A stretch of 64,000 nt of DNA from Carnegiea gigantea (Eukaryota; Streptophyta; Magnoliopsida; Caryophyllales; Cactaceae): the NCBI GenBank assembly GCA_029747015.1, contig JAKOGI010002270.1:61456-125455 (forward strand), written 5' to 3'. Under the pieces are notes generated by a model. The model was not told the origin of the DNA and did no database searches. It was given only the letters and a program-made list of their open reading frames with translations. The translations under genes and the position numbers were made by a program. This document shows, one piece after another, positions 56,201 to 64,000 of the stretch. Position 1 is the stretch's first letter. Each line of letters opens with the position of its first letter.

Positions 56201-59200
56201 ATTATGGTTTATGGACCTTCACGAGCTTCAAGTTTGAAGCTTGAGCTCTAATGCACCTCCATGTGAGGCTTTGCTTTGGTTTGTGCAGTAGCAATTTTAA
56301 TCATGGACCTAGTCTGAAGGGACCAAAATTAAAGACTTGTTTTTGCTCTACCACTAATACATTGGAAATTACCGTTTATAATTTTGGAGCCAAATGCTAT
56401 CGTTGTCAAAGTCTGGTCAAATAGTAGGCATGGAGATGGTTTACAGGTTAGTTATCCAGCACTACTTATGGGATTGTAGTATTTTCCTTCTACAACCTGT
56501 CAGACGGCCTTTAGTTTTATATGGAACATTTCGTTTACATATGCTAGGTTCTCAGTTATACATTACCATTTATAATTTTGGAGCCAGACTCTATCAGAAT
56601 CAAAGTCTGGCATGGAAATGGTTTACAGCTTAGTTATTCAGCATTACTTATGGGATTGTAGTATGTTCCTTCTACAACCTGTTAGACAGTCTTTAGTTTT
56701 ATATGGAACATTTCTTTTGTGATGCTAGGTTGCTCAGTTGTATACACCTTTTTTATATGGTTTAAAGTAAATTAAAGGTAGTCTATGTATGATGGCTATG
56801 CAGCAAGTTATGTAGCAGTCTACTTGGGAAATTGTTGTTTTCTTTAACTTAATTTAAAAGGAAGGTGCTTTAATGTTTAATGACCTATATAGGATCAAAC
56901 CTTTAAAATTTGCTGTAGACATTCTTGTTTAGTGAGCTTGCTGTGTTATTGATAGCCCTAGTCCTCTGATTCGTAGCATACTGTGGTCTGTCCGGTCAGC
57001 TGAGTGTTCATTTGAACTCCTTGATACGAGTCGGAGTTTCAAGGGGTTCTTGGATTCCAGTAAATGTCCATGATTGTGTTCATTCATATCATCAGGTTCC
57101 ATAATATTTTTGGCATAGTAGGCCATAAAGTATGGAAGCTCCTTTTTGCAGACGTAGCCTTTCTTTGACACTACTAGAAATGAGTCTGAGTCTCAAGGGG
57201 TTCTTGGATTCTGGTAAATGCCCTTGATTGTGTTCATTCAGATCGTTAGGTTCCATAATATTTTTGGCGTAGTAGGCCATGAAGTACGGAAGCTCCTTTA
57301 TGCAGGCTCAGCCTTTCTTTGACACTACTATTGATGCAAGATAGGAGTAAAGAGTTGGTAAAAAGATTTAGAAAATTGGAATATTTTGGTATTGGATATC
57401 TTTTGTATTTTTTTATTATTTTCATAGGTTATTTTTAAGCATATCTTAGGACAGCCAAAATAAGGATATTTAGTGATATTTTATTAATATTTAGTTTCCT
57501 AGTCTATTAGGATAATATTAGGTTATAGATTTTTATACTTTTCTAGTTTATATCTAATTATTTAGGTTTTCTAATGCTAGTTAGCCTCTTGGTTATATAA
57601 ACCCCTTTATGTAATTGGAAAAGGCAGATTATGAATAAGAATTAATATTGAATTTAAGTGAAAGTTCTTGTGTGAATCTTCTCTGTGTGGGAATTGTTCT
57701 TAGAGTGTCCTACATGAATTATTCCCCTTTGGAGGAATTTCTCTTAGAGCGTCCTACATCAATTTGGTATCAGAGCTTCGTCGATCTAGCCACTACCATT
57801 TTCCTTCTTTCAATCTAACTGCCGCTCCTTCTTTCTTCTTTTAAATTTTTTTTTCCGCATATCTACCTCACTATACAAAAGAAAATCAAAATAGAAAATT
57901 TTCGTATCAGAATTTGGTGGTGTGATTTGATATTCTAGACTTCAAATGATGTAGATCAGTTTGATACCTTTTAGATCTAGGTATGAAGTTTTCGTTTTGT
58001 CCGGGTGAAGAGTATCTATAATGAAAATGGGTTGGTGTGACAAACATCGTCATGCCCTTTTCGTGGTCATACATAACAAGCTGTGGCCTGTTACAACAAG
58101 TGCTCTTAACCATGTTTTCTCTCTTTATGGGGATGTAGAAAACATCACTAGGTTTCGGACAATGGGTGAATTTCATGCTCGAGTGAATTTTTATTCTCCA
58201 AGAGATGGTGTGAATGCCTTTTGCAAGCTTCAAGGGCGTCAAATTTATGAAGATTGTTGTGAGTTGGATCTTTATTTTGCTAGTGAATTCATTTGTGCTA
58301 GTGAATTCATTTGTGGTTGTAGGCTGTATATTCCAAGCTACAAATTGGATTACGAACGATCTAGAACTCAGATAATACCTTGGCAACACTCTGTAGAAGA
58401 TTATAATGTTTCTTCCTAAAGTTCTCTAGGAAACAATCAATTTCTTATTTGGAAGAGACAAATCCAACATACTAGAAACACACGAAGGGGGAGCTGCCAT
58501 TTGGGGAAATGAAAAGGGAAACTTTTCTGAATGAGCCTACAAGAGAGCATGTCCCAGGAATAGAAGTTTTGGATCTGAACATGACAATTGATGTAAGGGC
58601 AATTCTTTTTATCAGGTGAATTGCATTAACTCATCGGTTCAAGATATTGCACATGATCAAGCAAAGCACTCTAACATTGATGAAGGCAACTTTTCTAACA
58701 TTCAAGACAACAAAGAAGAGTTGTCAAAAGATACCTTTATCATCCCAAGAATTGTTGAACATGATGTTGGATTCTTAAATCCTAAAAAGATCTTTCAAAA
58801 AACTGAAGTTCATCCATTGCTCATATGGTTATTAGCGCTCGAGAAGATTTTGAAGCATGGAATTTATAACATCTTCAAGGAAGTTGAATCAATTCTCTCT
58901 TCCTCATTCGCAATTCATGTTCATGTCAAAACTCGAGGGCTTTTTTCCAACTTGGGTGGGGGGGGATGATGCAAGATAGGAGTAAAGAATTGGTAAAAAG
59001 ATTTAGAAAATTAGAATATTTTGATATTGGATATCTTTTGTATTTATTTTTATTATTTTCGTAGGTTATTTTTAAGCGTATCGTAGGACAACCAAAATAA
59101 GGTTATTTAGTGATATTTTATTAAGATTTAGTTTCCTAGTCTATTAGGATAATATTAGGTTATATATTTTTATCCTTTTTTAGTTTATATCTAATTATTT

Positions 59201-60681
59201 AGGTTTCTTAATGCTAGTTAGCCTCTTGGTTATATAAATCCCTTTATGTAATTGGAGAAGGCAGATTATGAATAAGAATTAATATTGAATTTAAGTGAAA
59301 GTTCTTGTGTGAAACTTCTCTGTGTGAGAATTGCTCTTAGAGCGTCCTATATGAACTATTTCCCTTTATAGGAATTGCTCTCAAAGCGTCATACATTAGC
59401 TAGCCTTTGTATTATTCATGAGTCCTGACTTATCAGACTTTCACTCAGTTTCTTTGTTAGGAACCAGACAAGCACAGAAGCTAATGATAAGGAGGACAAT
59501 GCCTGCAGTTGCTATAAGAACATGTGATCTTAATGTTTGCACCAATTCTTCTAATTGAGAACACAATAGGCAAAGTCTATACAGTTCATTGCAGTGCCTC
59601 CAGACAAAATTCTTATCCCTTCCCTTAATGATAATGTGGGAAGAGGATGATGAAAAGATCAACAATGACAGGGAGACTGCAGGAAGCGGAGGGGAAGACA
59701 GAACATGACAGAAAGATGAGATGGCTAACGGATGGTGGAAAGTTCTTGCTAATTTCTAACGAAGAAAGATGTCCCTTCATGTATTTTGTACTTCCTGTTC
59801 GTTTATGAATGAGAGATGCTCACACAAGGTCTACGATTTCTTGTTCTCTGGTGTGCTGACGTTTTATTAAATGTTGGGCTAAGTTGTTCTTGACACATTA
59901 GATGTGTTGATAGCTGAGGAATGTAAACCTGGGAATCACAGTTCCGCTTTTTAATTCATGCTCATTTTTCATTTATTTTCAAAATGAAGCTTCTGCAGTT
60001 CACTTATTCTGGTCATGAAATGCTTTTTATAAAACTTCTGCAGTTCACTTATTCTGGTCATGAAATGCTTTTTATACTTGAATTGTGAAGTTTTGCTGCT
60101 ACTTGTTTGCTAGCTTTTTCTTTTTCTCTTGCAGTCAGCTTCATTAAGTCCTCAGCTCGATGTGGTCATATTTTATTGGCTTTGTGCTCTACCCAAAACA
60201 TTTTTGTGATTTTTTTGTTTGGTTAAAAAGCAAATGTATTTAGGTTTCTGGACTCTTATGTGTGTTTTCGGAAAGCCCTACTTCTAGCTCCTACAGTCCT
60301 GATTCATTTTGGTGCACACTTGCAGTCTAAGAAGGCTCCCAAGGGAATTACCTGCTTGGAAGAGAGCAGGACTGAAACAAGCAACAAGATCACCAGCGAG
60401 GCACCGGTCTCTGCTGTTGCAAATGGAAGCTATATTCAAGGGAATAGAGCTATGAGTGGACCTTCTGCAACTTTAGATAGAATTGACCTGTAAGTATGCT
60501 TTGAAAAAGTACTACTCAGAGAATCCGACTTTATTTTTCTTGAATTCTTACATGTGTTGATCTTTCCTTTCGGTTCAGAGAATCTTGGGAATCAAAGGAA
60601 ACCTCGAATCAAGAAACTAATCCACTGCTGGCATTCTTCAAAGCTTTTGTGGATGCGTTTGTGAAGTTTTGGTCCGAGTGA
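53297..60681 (+). CDS. Plant DNA-binding-like protein (At3g52170-like), 483 aa, four coding exons
   Basis: The coding exons are 53297-53430, 54596-55646, 60326-60489 and 60579-60681 (1452 nt including TGA). Introns have GT-AG ends (GTATGA, GTCAGT and GTAAGT donors; TGCAG, TGCAG and TTCAG acceptors) and the frame is kept at every junction. The N-terminus has a basic Arg-Lys-Ser-Arg-Ile-Arg-Arg-Ser-Lys-Glu-Glu-Arg-Lys segment (residues about 23-35). Across the first junction follows Gly-Asn-Phe-Pro-Ser-Leu-Asn-Leu-Thr-His-Lys-Glu-Val-Gly-Gly and Tyr-Thr-Val-Arg-Glu-Ile-Val-Arg. This block is conserved in plant proteins annotated as DNA-binding, At3g52170-like. The middle is long, acidic and low-complexity. 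The C-terminus (Leu-Ala-Phe-Phe-Lys-Ala-Phe-Val-Asp-Ala-Phe-Val-Lys-Phe-Trp) is hydrophobic. The molecular role is not established; the family match is from memory. Confidence 0.85.
53431..54595 (+). other. Intron 2 of the host gene
   Basis: It runs from donor AG|GTATGA to acceptor CTGCAG|ATATCAG. The split codon AG|A gives Arg, followed by Tyr-Gln, as in related plant proteins. No exon inside is needed for frame. Confidence 0.75.
56375..56752. repeat. Tandem duplication, period 194 bp
   Basis: TTTATAATTTTGGAGCCA at 56375 recurs at 56569. Both copies continue through GGTTTACAG, ATGGGATTGTAGTAT, CTTCTACAACCTGT and TTTAGTTTTATATGGAACAT in the same order with few differences. Confidence 0.9.
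57028..57331. repeat. Tandem duplication, period 154 bp
   Basis: The phrase GAGTCGGAGTTTCAAGGGG (57028) recurs as GAGTCTGAGTCTCAAGGGG (57182). Both units end in CCTTTCTTTGACACTACTA. The LTR element begins exactly at the end of the second unit. Confidence 0.92.
57332..57761 (+). repeat. 5' LTR of the intron element (430 bp)
   Basis: It starts TGATGCAAGATAGG and ends CCTACATCA. A TATA box TATATAA lies at 57594-57600. It pairs with 58967-59398. Confidence 0.93.
57765..57776 (+). promoter_or_regulatory. Primer-binding site (initiator Met tRNA type)
   Basis: TGGTATCAGAGC lies three bases after the 5' LTR, the standard primer site of many plant LTR elements. Confidence 0.92.
58021..58419 (+). CDS. 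Captured RRM (polypyrimidine-tract-binding-protein-like), 132 codons
   Basis: The open frame begins with ATG 58021 and ends TAA at 58419. Residues about 12-75 read as one RRM: Leu-Phe-Val-Val-Ile-His-Asn-Lys-Leu-Trp-Pro-Val-Thr (first strand, RNP2-like), then Val-Phe-Ser-Leu-Tyr-Gly-Asp-Val-Glu-Asn-Ile (first helix). Next come Glu-Phe-His-Ala-Arg-Val-Asn-Phe (RNP1 position) and Leu-Gln-Gly-Arg-Gln-Ile-Tyr-Glu-Asp-Cys-Cys-Glu-Leu-Asp. The pattern IHN.L.PVT ... VFS.YG.VE.I ... LQGR.IY..CC.LD is that of plant PTB-family proteins. An 18-bp in-frame duplication (58279-58314) repeats six residues. Only one RRM is present, whereas PTBs have three or four. PTBs bind pyrimidine-rich RNA and regulate splicing; whether this copy does is unknown. 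Most likely a host mRNA segment captured by the retrotransposon. Confidence 0.8.
   Translation: MKMGWCDKHRHALFVVIHNKLWPVTTSALNHVFSLYGDVENITRFRTMGEFHARVNFYSPRDGVNAFCKLQGRQIYEDCCELDLYFASEFICASEFICGCRLYIPSYKLDYERSRTQIIPWQHSVEDYNVSS
58616..58969 (+). CDS. Second internal ORF of the intron element, unknown (117 codons)
   Basis: A hydrophilic start (Asp/Glu/Lys/Asn rich) and a more hydrophobic second half end in a run of glycines encoded by the polypurine tract, so the true end is unclear. The last part resembles the degenerate coding-like sequence that often precedes the polypurine tract in plant elements. No domain is recognised, and it may not be translated. Confidence 0.3.
   Translation: MNCINSSVQDIAHDQAKHSNIDEGNFSNIQDNKEELSKDTFIIPRIVEHDVGFLNPKKIFQKTEVHPLLIWLLALEKILKHGIYNIFKEVESILSSSFAIHVHVKTRGLFSNLGGGG
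58967..59398 (+). repeat. 3' LTR of the intron element (432 bp)
   Basis: It starts TGATGCAAGATAGG after the G tract. Its end reads CATACATTA where the 5' copy has CCTACATCA. TATA box at 59231-59237. Confidence 0.9.
59990..60076. repeat. Near-perfect 45-bp tandem duplication
   Basis: CTTCTGCAGTTCACTTATTC begins at 59990 and again at 60035, and continues identically through GGTCATGAAATGCTTTTTAT. Confidence 0.95.
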
Positions 60682-60860
60682 AGAGTTAGTCGTGTGATTT
60701 TTGTTGCTTTTCTAATAATAATCAGTGGGAGTGTCCTTCAATTTGATCGTGTACTTGAGGGCTGTGCTTGTTAATTGTCTCTCTCTCTTTTTCTTATTAG
60801 TTATTTATTTTTTTGCTAAGGTACTTAAACTCAGGGACTCCATATAGACATGATGGAGTA
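60682..60860 (+). other. Probable 3' UTR of the host gene
   Basis: This follows the TGA. AATAATAAT-type and TTATTTATTT-rich sequence (60711-60720, 60800-60815) could act in polyadenylation. The end is not determined. Confidence 0.4.
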
Positions 60861-63599
60861 ATGTTGAAGGCATGATGAGGGTTTTCTCCTTTGCCTAATG
60901 TGAATTCAGATCTAGGTTTTTGGTTGTTGCAAGTTGGATCTCCTAGTCCTACTAGCCATCACCTTGATGGCCATTCATTGCACTAACTTTGATTTCTTTG
61001 GTTGGTTTTTACTCAGTATAAGCTTTGCAAGGTGTTTATTACATGGAGTTTGTGAATGTGGCATTTAATCTAACTTGCTATTAGAAAAAACAGCAAATCC
61101 AGATTCCAGTGCATGCAGAGGTGTTCCTAATCCCGGCCAGTGTTGACTTTGGTTGCAAGCTGTTGAATGTCCTAAGACCTTTATCCTTATTATTGTTGTA
61201 AGAGTGGTGAATATTTTTGCACAAATTCTCAAGTGGGAATTCCTGCATGGGGCCTTCATTCCATGGCCTTCGTCTTGAGAGTGAGCTTTTTGAAATTAGT
61301 TGTGATGACTGATGCCAGTTGGAGTGGCATGTAATCATTCTAATGAACCTCAGTCTCAGGTTTTGCCCGCTAACTTCAGTTGCATAAATCCTTGCTTGAG
61401 ATGTGCTATAGAATGACAATGTGCTGCCTTTATATAAGCCTTAATTTTTATCTAACAAATTTGAGGACATCCAAGCAATTTCTTTGTCACTTTAGATTAA
61501 GCAAATTTCTCTAGAGATCTTGCCAATTGGATACGATGTCCCAAGTCAATGTGTGTGTGCAAAAGAATTTTGACACTGTCAATTTAAAAGAACAATGTCA
61601 AGTTTATAAAATTCCAATGCCCCATGTCCACAAATCTAACACAGCCTTCTACTTGGCATCTGAGTGGTGGCAAGCAATGCCCCTAATCGTCGTTATCATA
61701 TAGTAGTTAAGTGATCTTTCCGAAGCAAGGGAGTGGGGAATCTGACGAGTACTGCATTCATGTTGCCATTTTAAACTCAAATGTGCAAGGCCTCGTTACG
61801 TGTTAGGTCTGTGAATACGAAGCATTGTAAACTTGTCATCATTCGCTTAAACTAATAACAAAGCCTCTTTACACATGCATACATATATTACAATCTATTG
61901 TATTGTTCTTTTTAAGAGCAGGATAAAATCTAGATTTTTACATGCACAAATATATGTGACCAAACAGGGGGACAGTAGTCTCTCCTCCAAATTAAAGAAA
62001 GGGCGACTGGGCAGAAGAGGGTTAAAGTGAAGCTACTACACGACCAGTCTCAGAAGCCCAACTTGGCTACCCGCTGACAACACTGATGGGTGTGCAACTA
62101 CTTATCTACCTATTAATCAATTTTTATTGAACAATATGTAAAATATATACATAGTCTAAGGACTTTGGATGGCCTCAACAGCAAGGCCTCATTGGTTAGA
62201 ACACTTTTTGCCTTTCTTTTTCCTCAGACTCAATCATAAATATGTATATGTATGGGGCTCCATCTGGTCTCTGCCATCTCATAATTCTCATTATAATCTC
62301 CACCACTCAAATGTCCTAATGAAAAATTCCCTTTAGAACATTATCTTTTATCTTTTCGGCTTGGTTTTTGTCTTTTTTCTTTGGGATTTTATTGTCAAGG
62401 AAAAAGGGTCCACAAGAGGGCAGACCCTAGGGCCGAGCAGGGGTTAGCAGGAAAATATATCAATGAAATTTACAAGTCACAAAAGAAATTTTCAAGTGGT
62501 CTAACGTAATTTACATCATGAGTTTAAATTCTGTTAGAGACATGAAAGGGGGTCTCTTTCCTTTGCTTTCTTCCCCTTCCATGCCTTCCCCACTAGGGTT
62601 CCTCATGAGAGGAAACTTCTTGTGAACAAGCTTACCAAGATAAAAATGTTTTAAAAAACGAATTCAGGAAGAAATTATTGATCTTCTACCCATAAAGTTG
62701 ACTATTTTTTATTTTACGACAATGGTTCTCGATAACCTTATCTGTTAAAGAAAAACGAAAAAACACCATGAACAAAACCTGCTATTACTAGCCCTAGTCC
62801 AATTGTTGGCAGGATGGCGGTTTTTTGCAAGAAGAGGAAGAAGGCACACTATTTATTTACTTTTATTAATCAAACACATTGCACCGTCTTATTTGATGGG
62901 GCGGCGCCATGATATAATTCATATCATGTAATATATATTCTTGGGAAAATTGAGCTAGCTGCATCAAGCTTTCCCATCATGGCCACATGATATACACACG
63001 CGGCCTTCCATTTGAAGTCACGTGTGCATGGATTAACACAAGACTACAACGGCCGCGCGCGAGCCAAAAAAGGATCTCGATGCGCATGCGAGCTGCTCGC
63101 GGCCAGATAAGGGGTGGCTCGCATCTCGCGGTTCGCGAGCTGGCCTACCCTCAACTTGCCCAACCAATTCTTAATTTTTCCTTGTTTTTGCGCTTCAAGT
63201 TTGGCTTTTCATTTTTTCAGTGAAAAATATTTTAGGTTGGATAATTTTACTTTTTCCTATTGAATTTTTTTTGGGGTTGGTCCATTTGCTCCTTTTGGAC
63301 ACTTTGGGTAGAAATCTTTTGATAATATTCGATGAGTTTATTTTCCTTGAATGCTTTTTTAAAAGAAAAACAAATCATTTTTATTGAATTAGATGACCAT
63401 AAATTATTTTTCAAAGCTAAAAAAATATTTACATTGATCTAAACAACGCCATCTTGACAAAAAAACAATTAATACGAAATGTTCAATGGTGGGTTCCATG
63501 ACTATGACGTTGTCGACCTTGCATTACATTTCATAAAAATAAAGCCAAATAACAAACTAAAACATAAAAACTAAACCAATTAAATATGGTTTGGTGTGG
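60861..63599. other. Intergenic DNA, no gene seen
   Basis: Short overlapping ORFs only. The unusual feature is the GC-rich, CpG-rich patch at 63040-63150. Confidence 0.5.
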
Positions 63600-63785
63600 G
63601 GTCTATAGGTATTATTTATTTGATGAGCCAAAGTGGTGCACCTTGTATTGGAGAAATGGAGGATTGTCAGCCAAAAAGCTGGCTCACAAGCTGAAGAGGT
63701 ATAATTAAGCTCCCATCGGTGAACCAAAAAGCAGGCTCACAAGCTGATGCGGTACAATTAGGCTCCCATTGGAGATGCTCTAAAC
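63600..63785. mobile_element. MITE-like end with 57-bp direct repeat
   Basis: Two tandem units (about 63668-63720 and 63723-63775) share CAAAAAGC.GGCTCACAAGCTG and GCTCCCAT. The stretch ends CCCATTGGAGATGCTCTAA. Its complement, TTAGAGCATCTCCAATGGG, is a very common terminus of plant MITEs. The other end is not defined. Confidence 0.55.
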
Positions 63786-63897
63786 GCCCAGGGTTATTCG
63801 AAGTCGCAATGTTCGAATTACCCCAACAATTTGTTTATCCTGAACGTACAAAAATTTTAATCAAATTTTCCTCATTTAAAATGGAGGCGTCCAATAC

Positions 63898-64000
63898 ACA
63901 CAGACACACACATACCTGGATATGTATATATATACACACACACACGCACACACACACGCACATACATACATACATACATATATATGTATGTATATATATA
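63898..64000. repeat. Compound (CA)n/(TA)n/(CATA)n microsatellite
   Basis: Alternating purine-pyrimidine sequence of CACACA, TATATA and CATACATA blocks runs to the window end. Confidence 0.95.

Larger units (their letters stand above)
57332..59398 (+). mobile_element. Short non-autonomous LTR retrotransposon carrying an RRM gene fragment
   Basis: The 5' LTR is 57332-57761 and the 3' LTR is 58967-59398. The primer site TGGTATCAGAGC (57765-57776) matches the plant initiator-Met tRNA 3' end. A G-rich polypurine tract, GGTGGGGGGGGA, sits directly before the 3' LTR. LTRs begin TGATGCAAG and the 5' one ends CATCA. The internal part is only 1.2 kb. It has no gag, protease, RT or integrase, but carries an RRM-coding ORF (58021-58419) and a second ORF (58616-58969). 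The LTRs differ at several percent of sites. The flanks (ACTAT and GCTAG) do not give a clean duplication. The element lies in an intron, in gene-sense orientation. Confidence 0.9.
55647..60325 (+). other. Intron 3 of the CDS (4.7 kb, repeat-rich)
   Basis: Donor CAG|GTCAGT and acceptor TTGCAG|TCT keep the frame. The intron holds two sets of tandem duplications (56375-56752 and 57028-57331), the LTR retrotransposon at 57332-59398, and a 45-bp duplication at 59990-60076. A small additional exon cannot be excluded. Confidence 0.75.

Noticed and set aside
57907..58389. 160-codon minus-strand ORF
   Set aside because: Shadow of the RRM frame on the plus strand; its translation shows no domain, while the plus frame matches a known fold.
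57327..59403. Target duplication of the intron LTR element
   Set aside because: ACTAT on the left and GCTAG on the right agree at only three of five positions; not claimed.
63898..64000. Telomere- or satellite-like end
   Set aside because: Only dinucleotide and tetranucleotide microsatellite repeats; no TTTAGGG units.

Overview
This is a repeat-dominated piece of nuclear DNA from a flowering plant, most likely a dicot. The evidence is one spliced plant gene with GT-AG introns, LTR retrotransposons of the plant Ty3/gypsy Tat group and of Ty1/copia, several MITE-like elements, and plant-style TATA boxes. I cannot name the species. I see no rRNA, tRNA, CRISPR or prokaryotic feature. Reading frames were followed by eye, so the limits of decayed elements are approximate. 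LTR ends and target duplications are exact where stated.

Left part (1-25000). A gypsy-type 3' end and an LTR-like block lie at 1-1660. Element A, a minus-strand Tat-like retrotransposon, spans 3317-11124 and is bounded by the 5-bp duplication CTAAT. Its gag is fused to the end of integrase by an internal deletion. Its long 3' region carries minisatellites, a ~157-bp tandem repeat, a nested solo LTR with its own CCATC duplication, and a possible antisense gene start. From about 12050 a decayed plus-strand Tat-type element C runs through gag, protease region, RT, two RNase H domains and integrase to about 19150. A ~3-kb degenerate antisense coding region follows, then a probable LTR.

Middle part (25000-42250). 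This holds minus-strand copia remnants, a probable solo LTR inside the copia integrase, a second copy of that LTR family in the opposite direction, SINE-like fragments, and a large interleaved inverted repeat (38518-40142). No host gene is apparent.

Right part (42257-64000). Element B (42257-49483) is a structurally complete Tat-like insertion: two 464-bp LTRs, GTTCC duplications, primer site and polypurine tract. It has no integrase. Its 3' region has a 12-copy palindromic ~60-bp repeat and two related antisense ORFs with TATA boxes. Nested MITE-like elements follow. The only intact host gene (5' UTR from about 52440, CDS 53297-60681, 483 codons plus stop) has a conserved plant N-terminal domain, which I match from memory to Arabidopsis At3g52170-like DNA-binding proteins.

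The most striking item is in that gene's 4.7-kb last-but-one intron. A 2.07-kb non-autonomous LTR retrotransposon (57332-59398) has 430/432-bp LTRs, a primer site TGGTATCAGAGC and a G-rich polypurine tract. In place of gag-pol it carries an open frame that reads as an RNA-recognition motif of the polypyrimidine-tract-binding-protein type.
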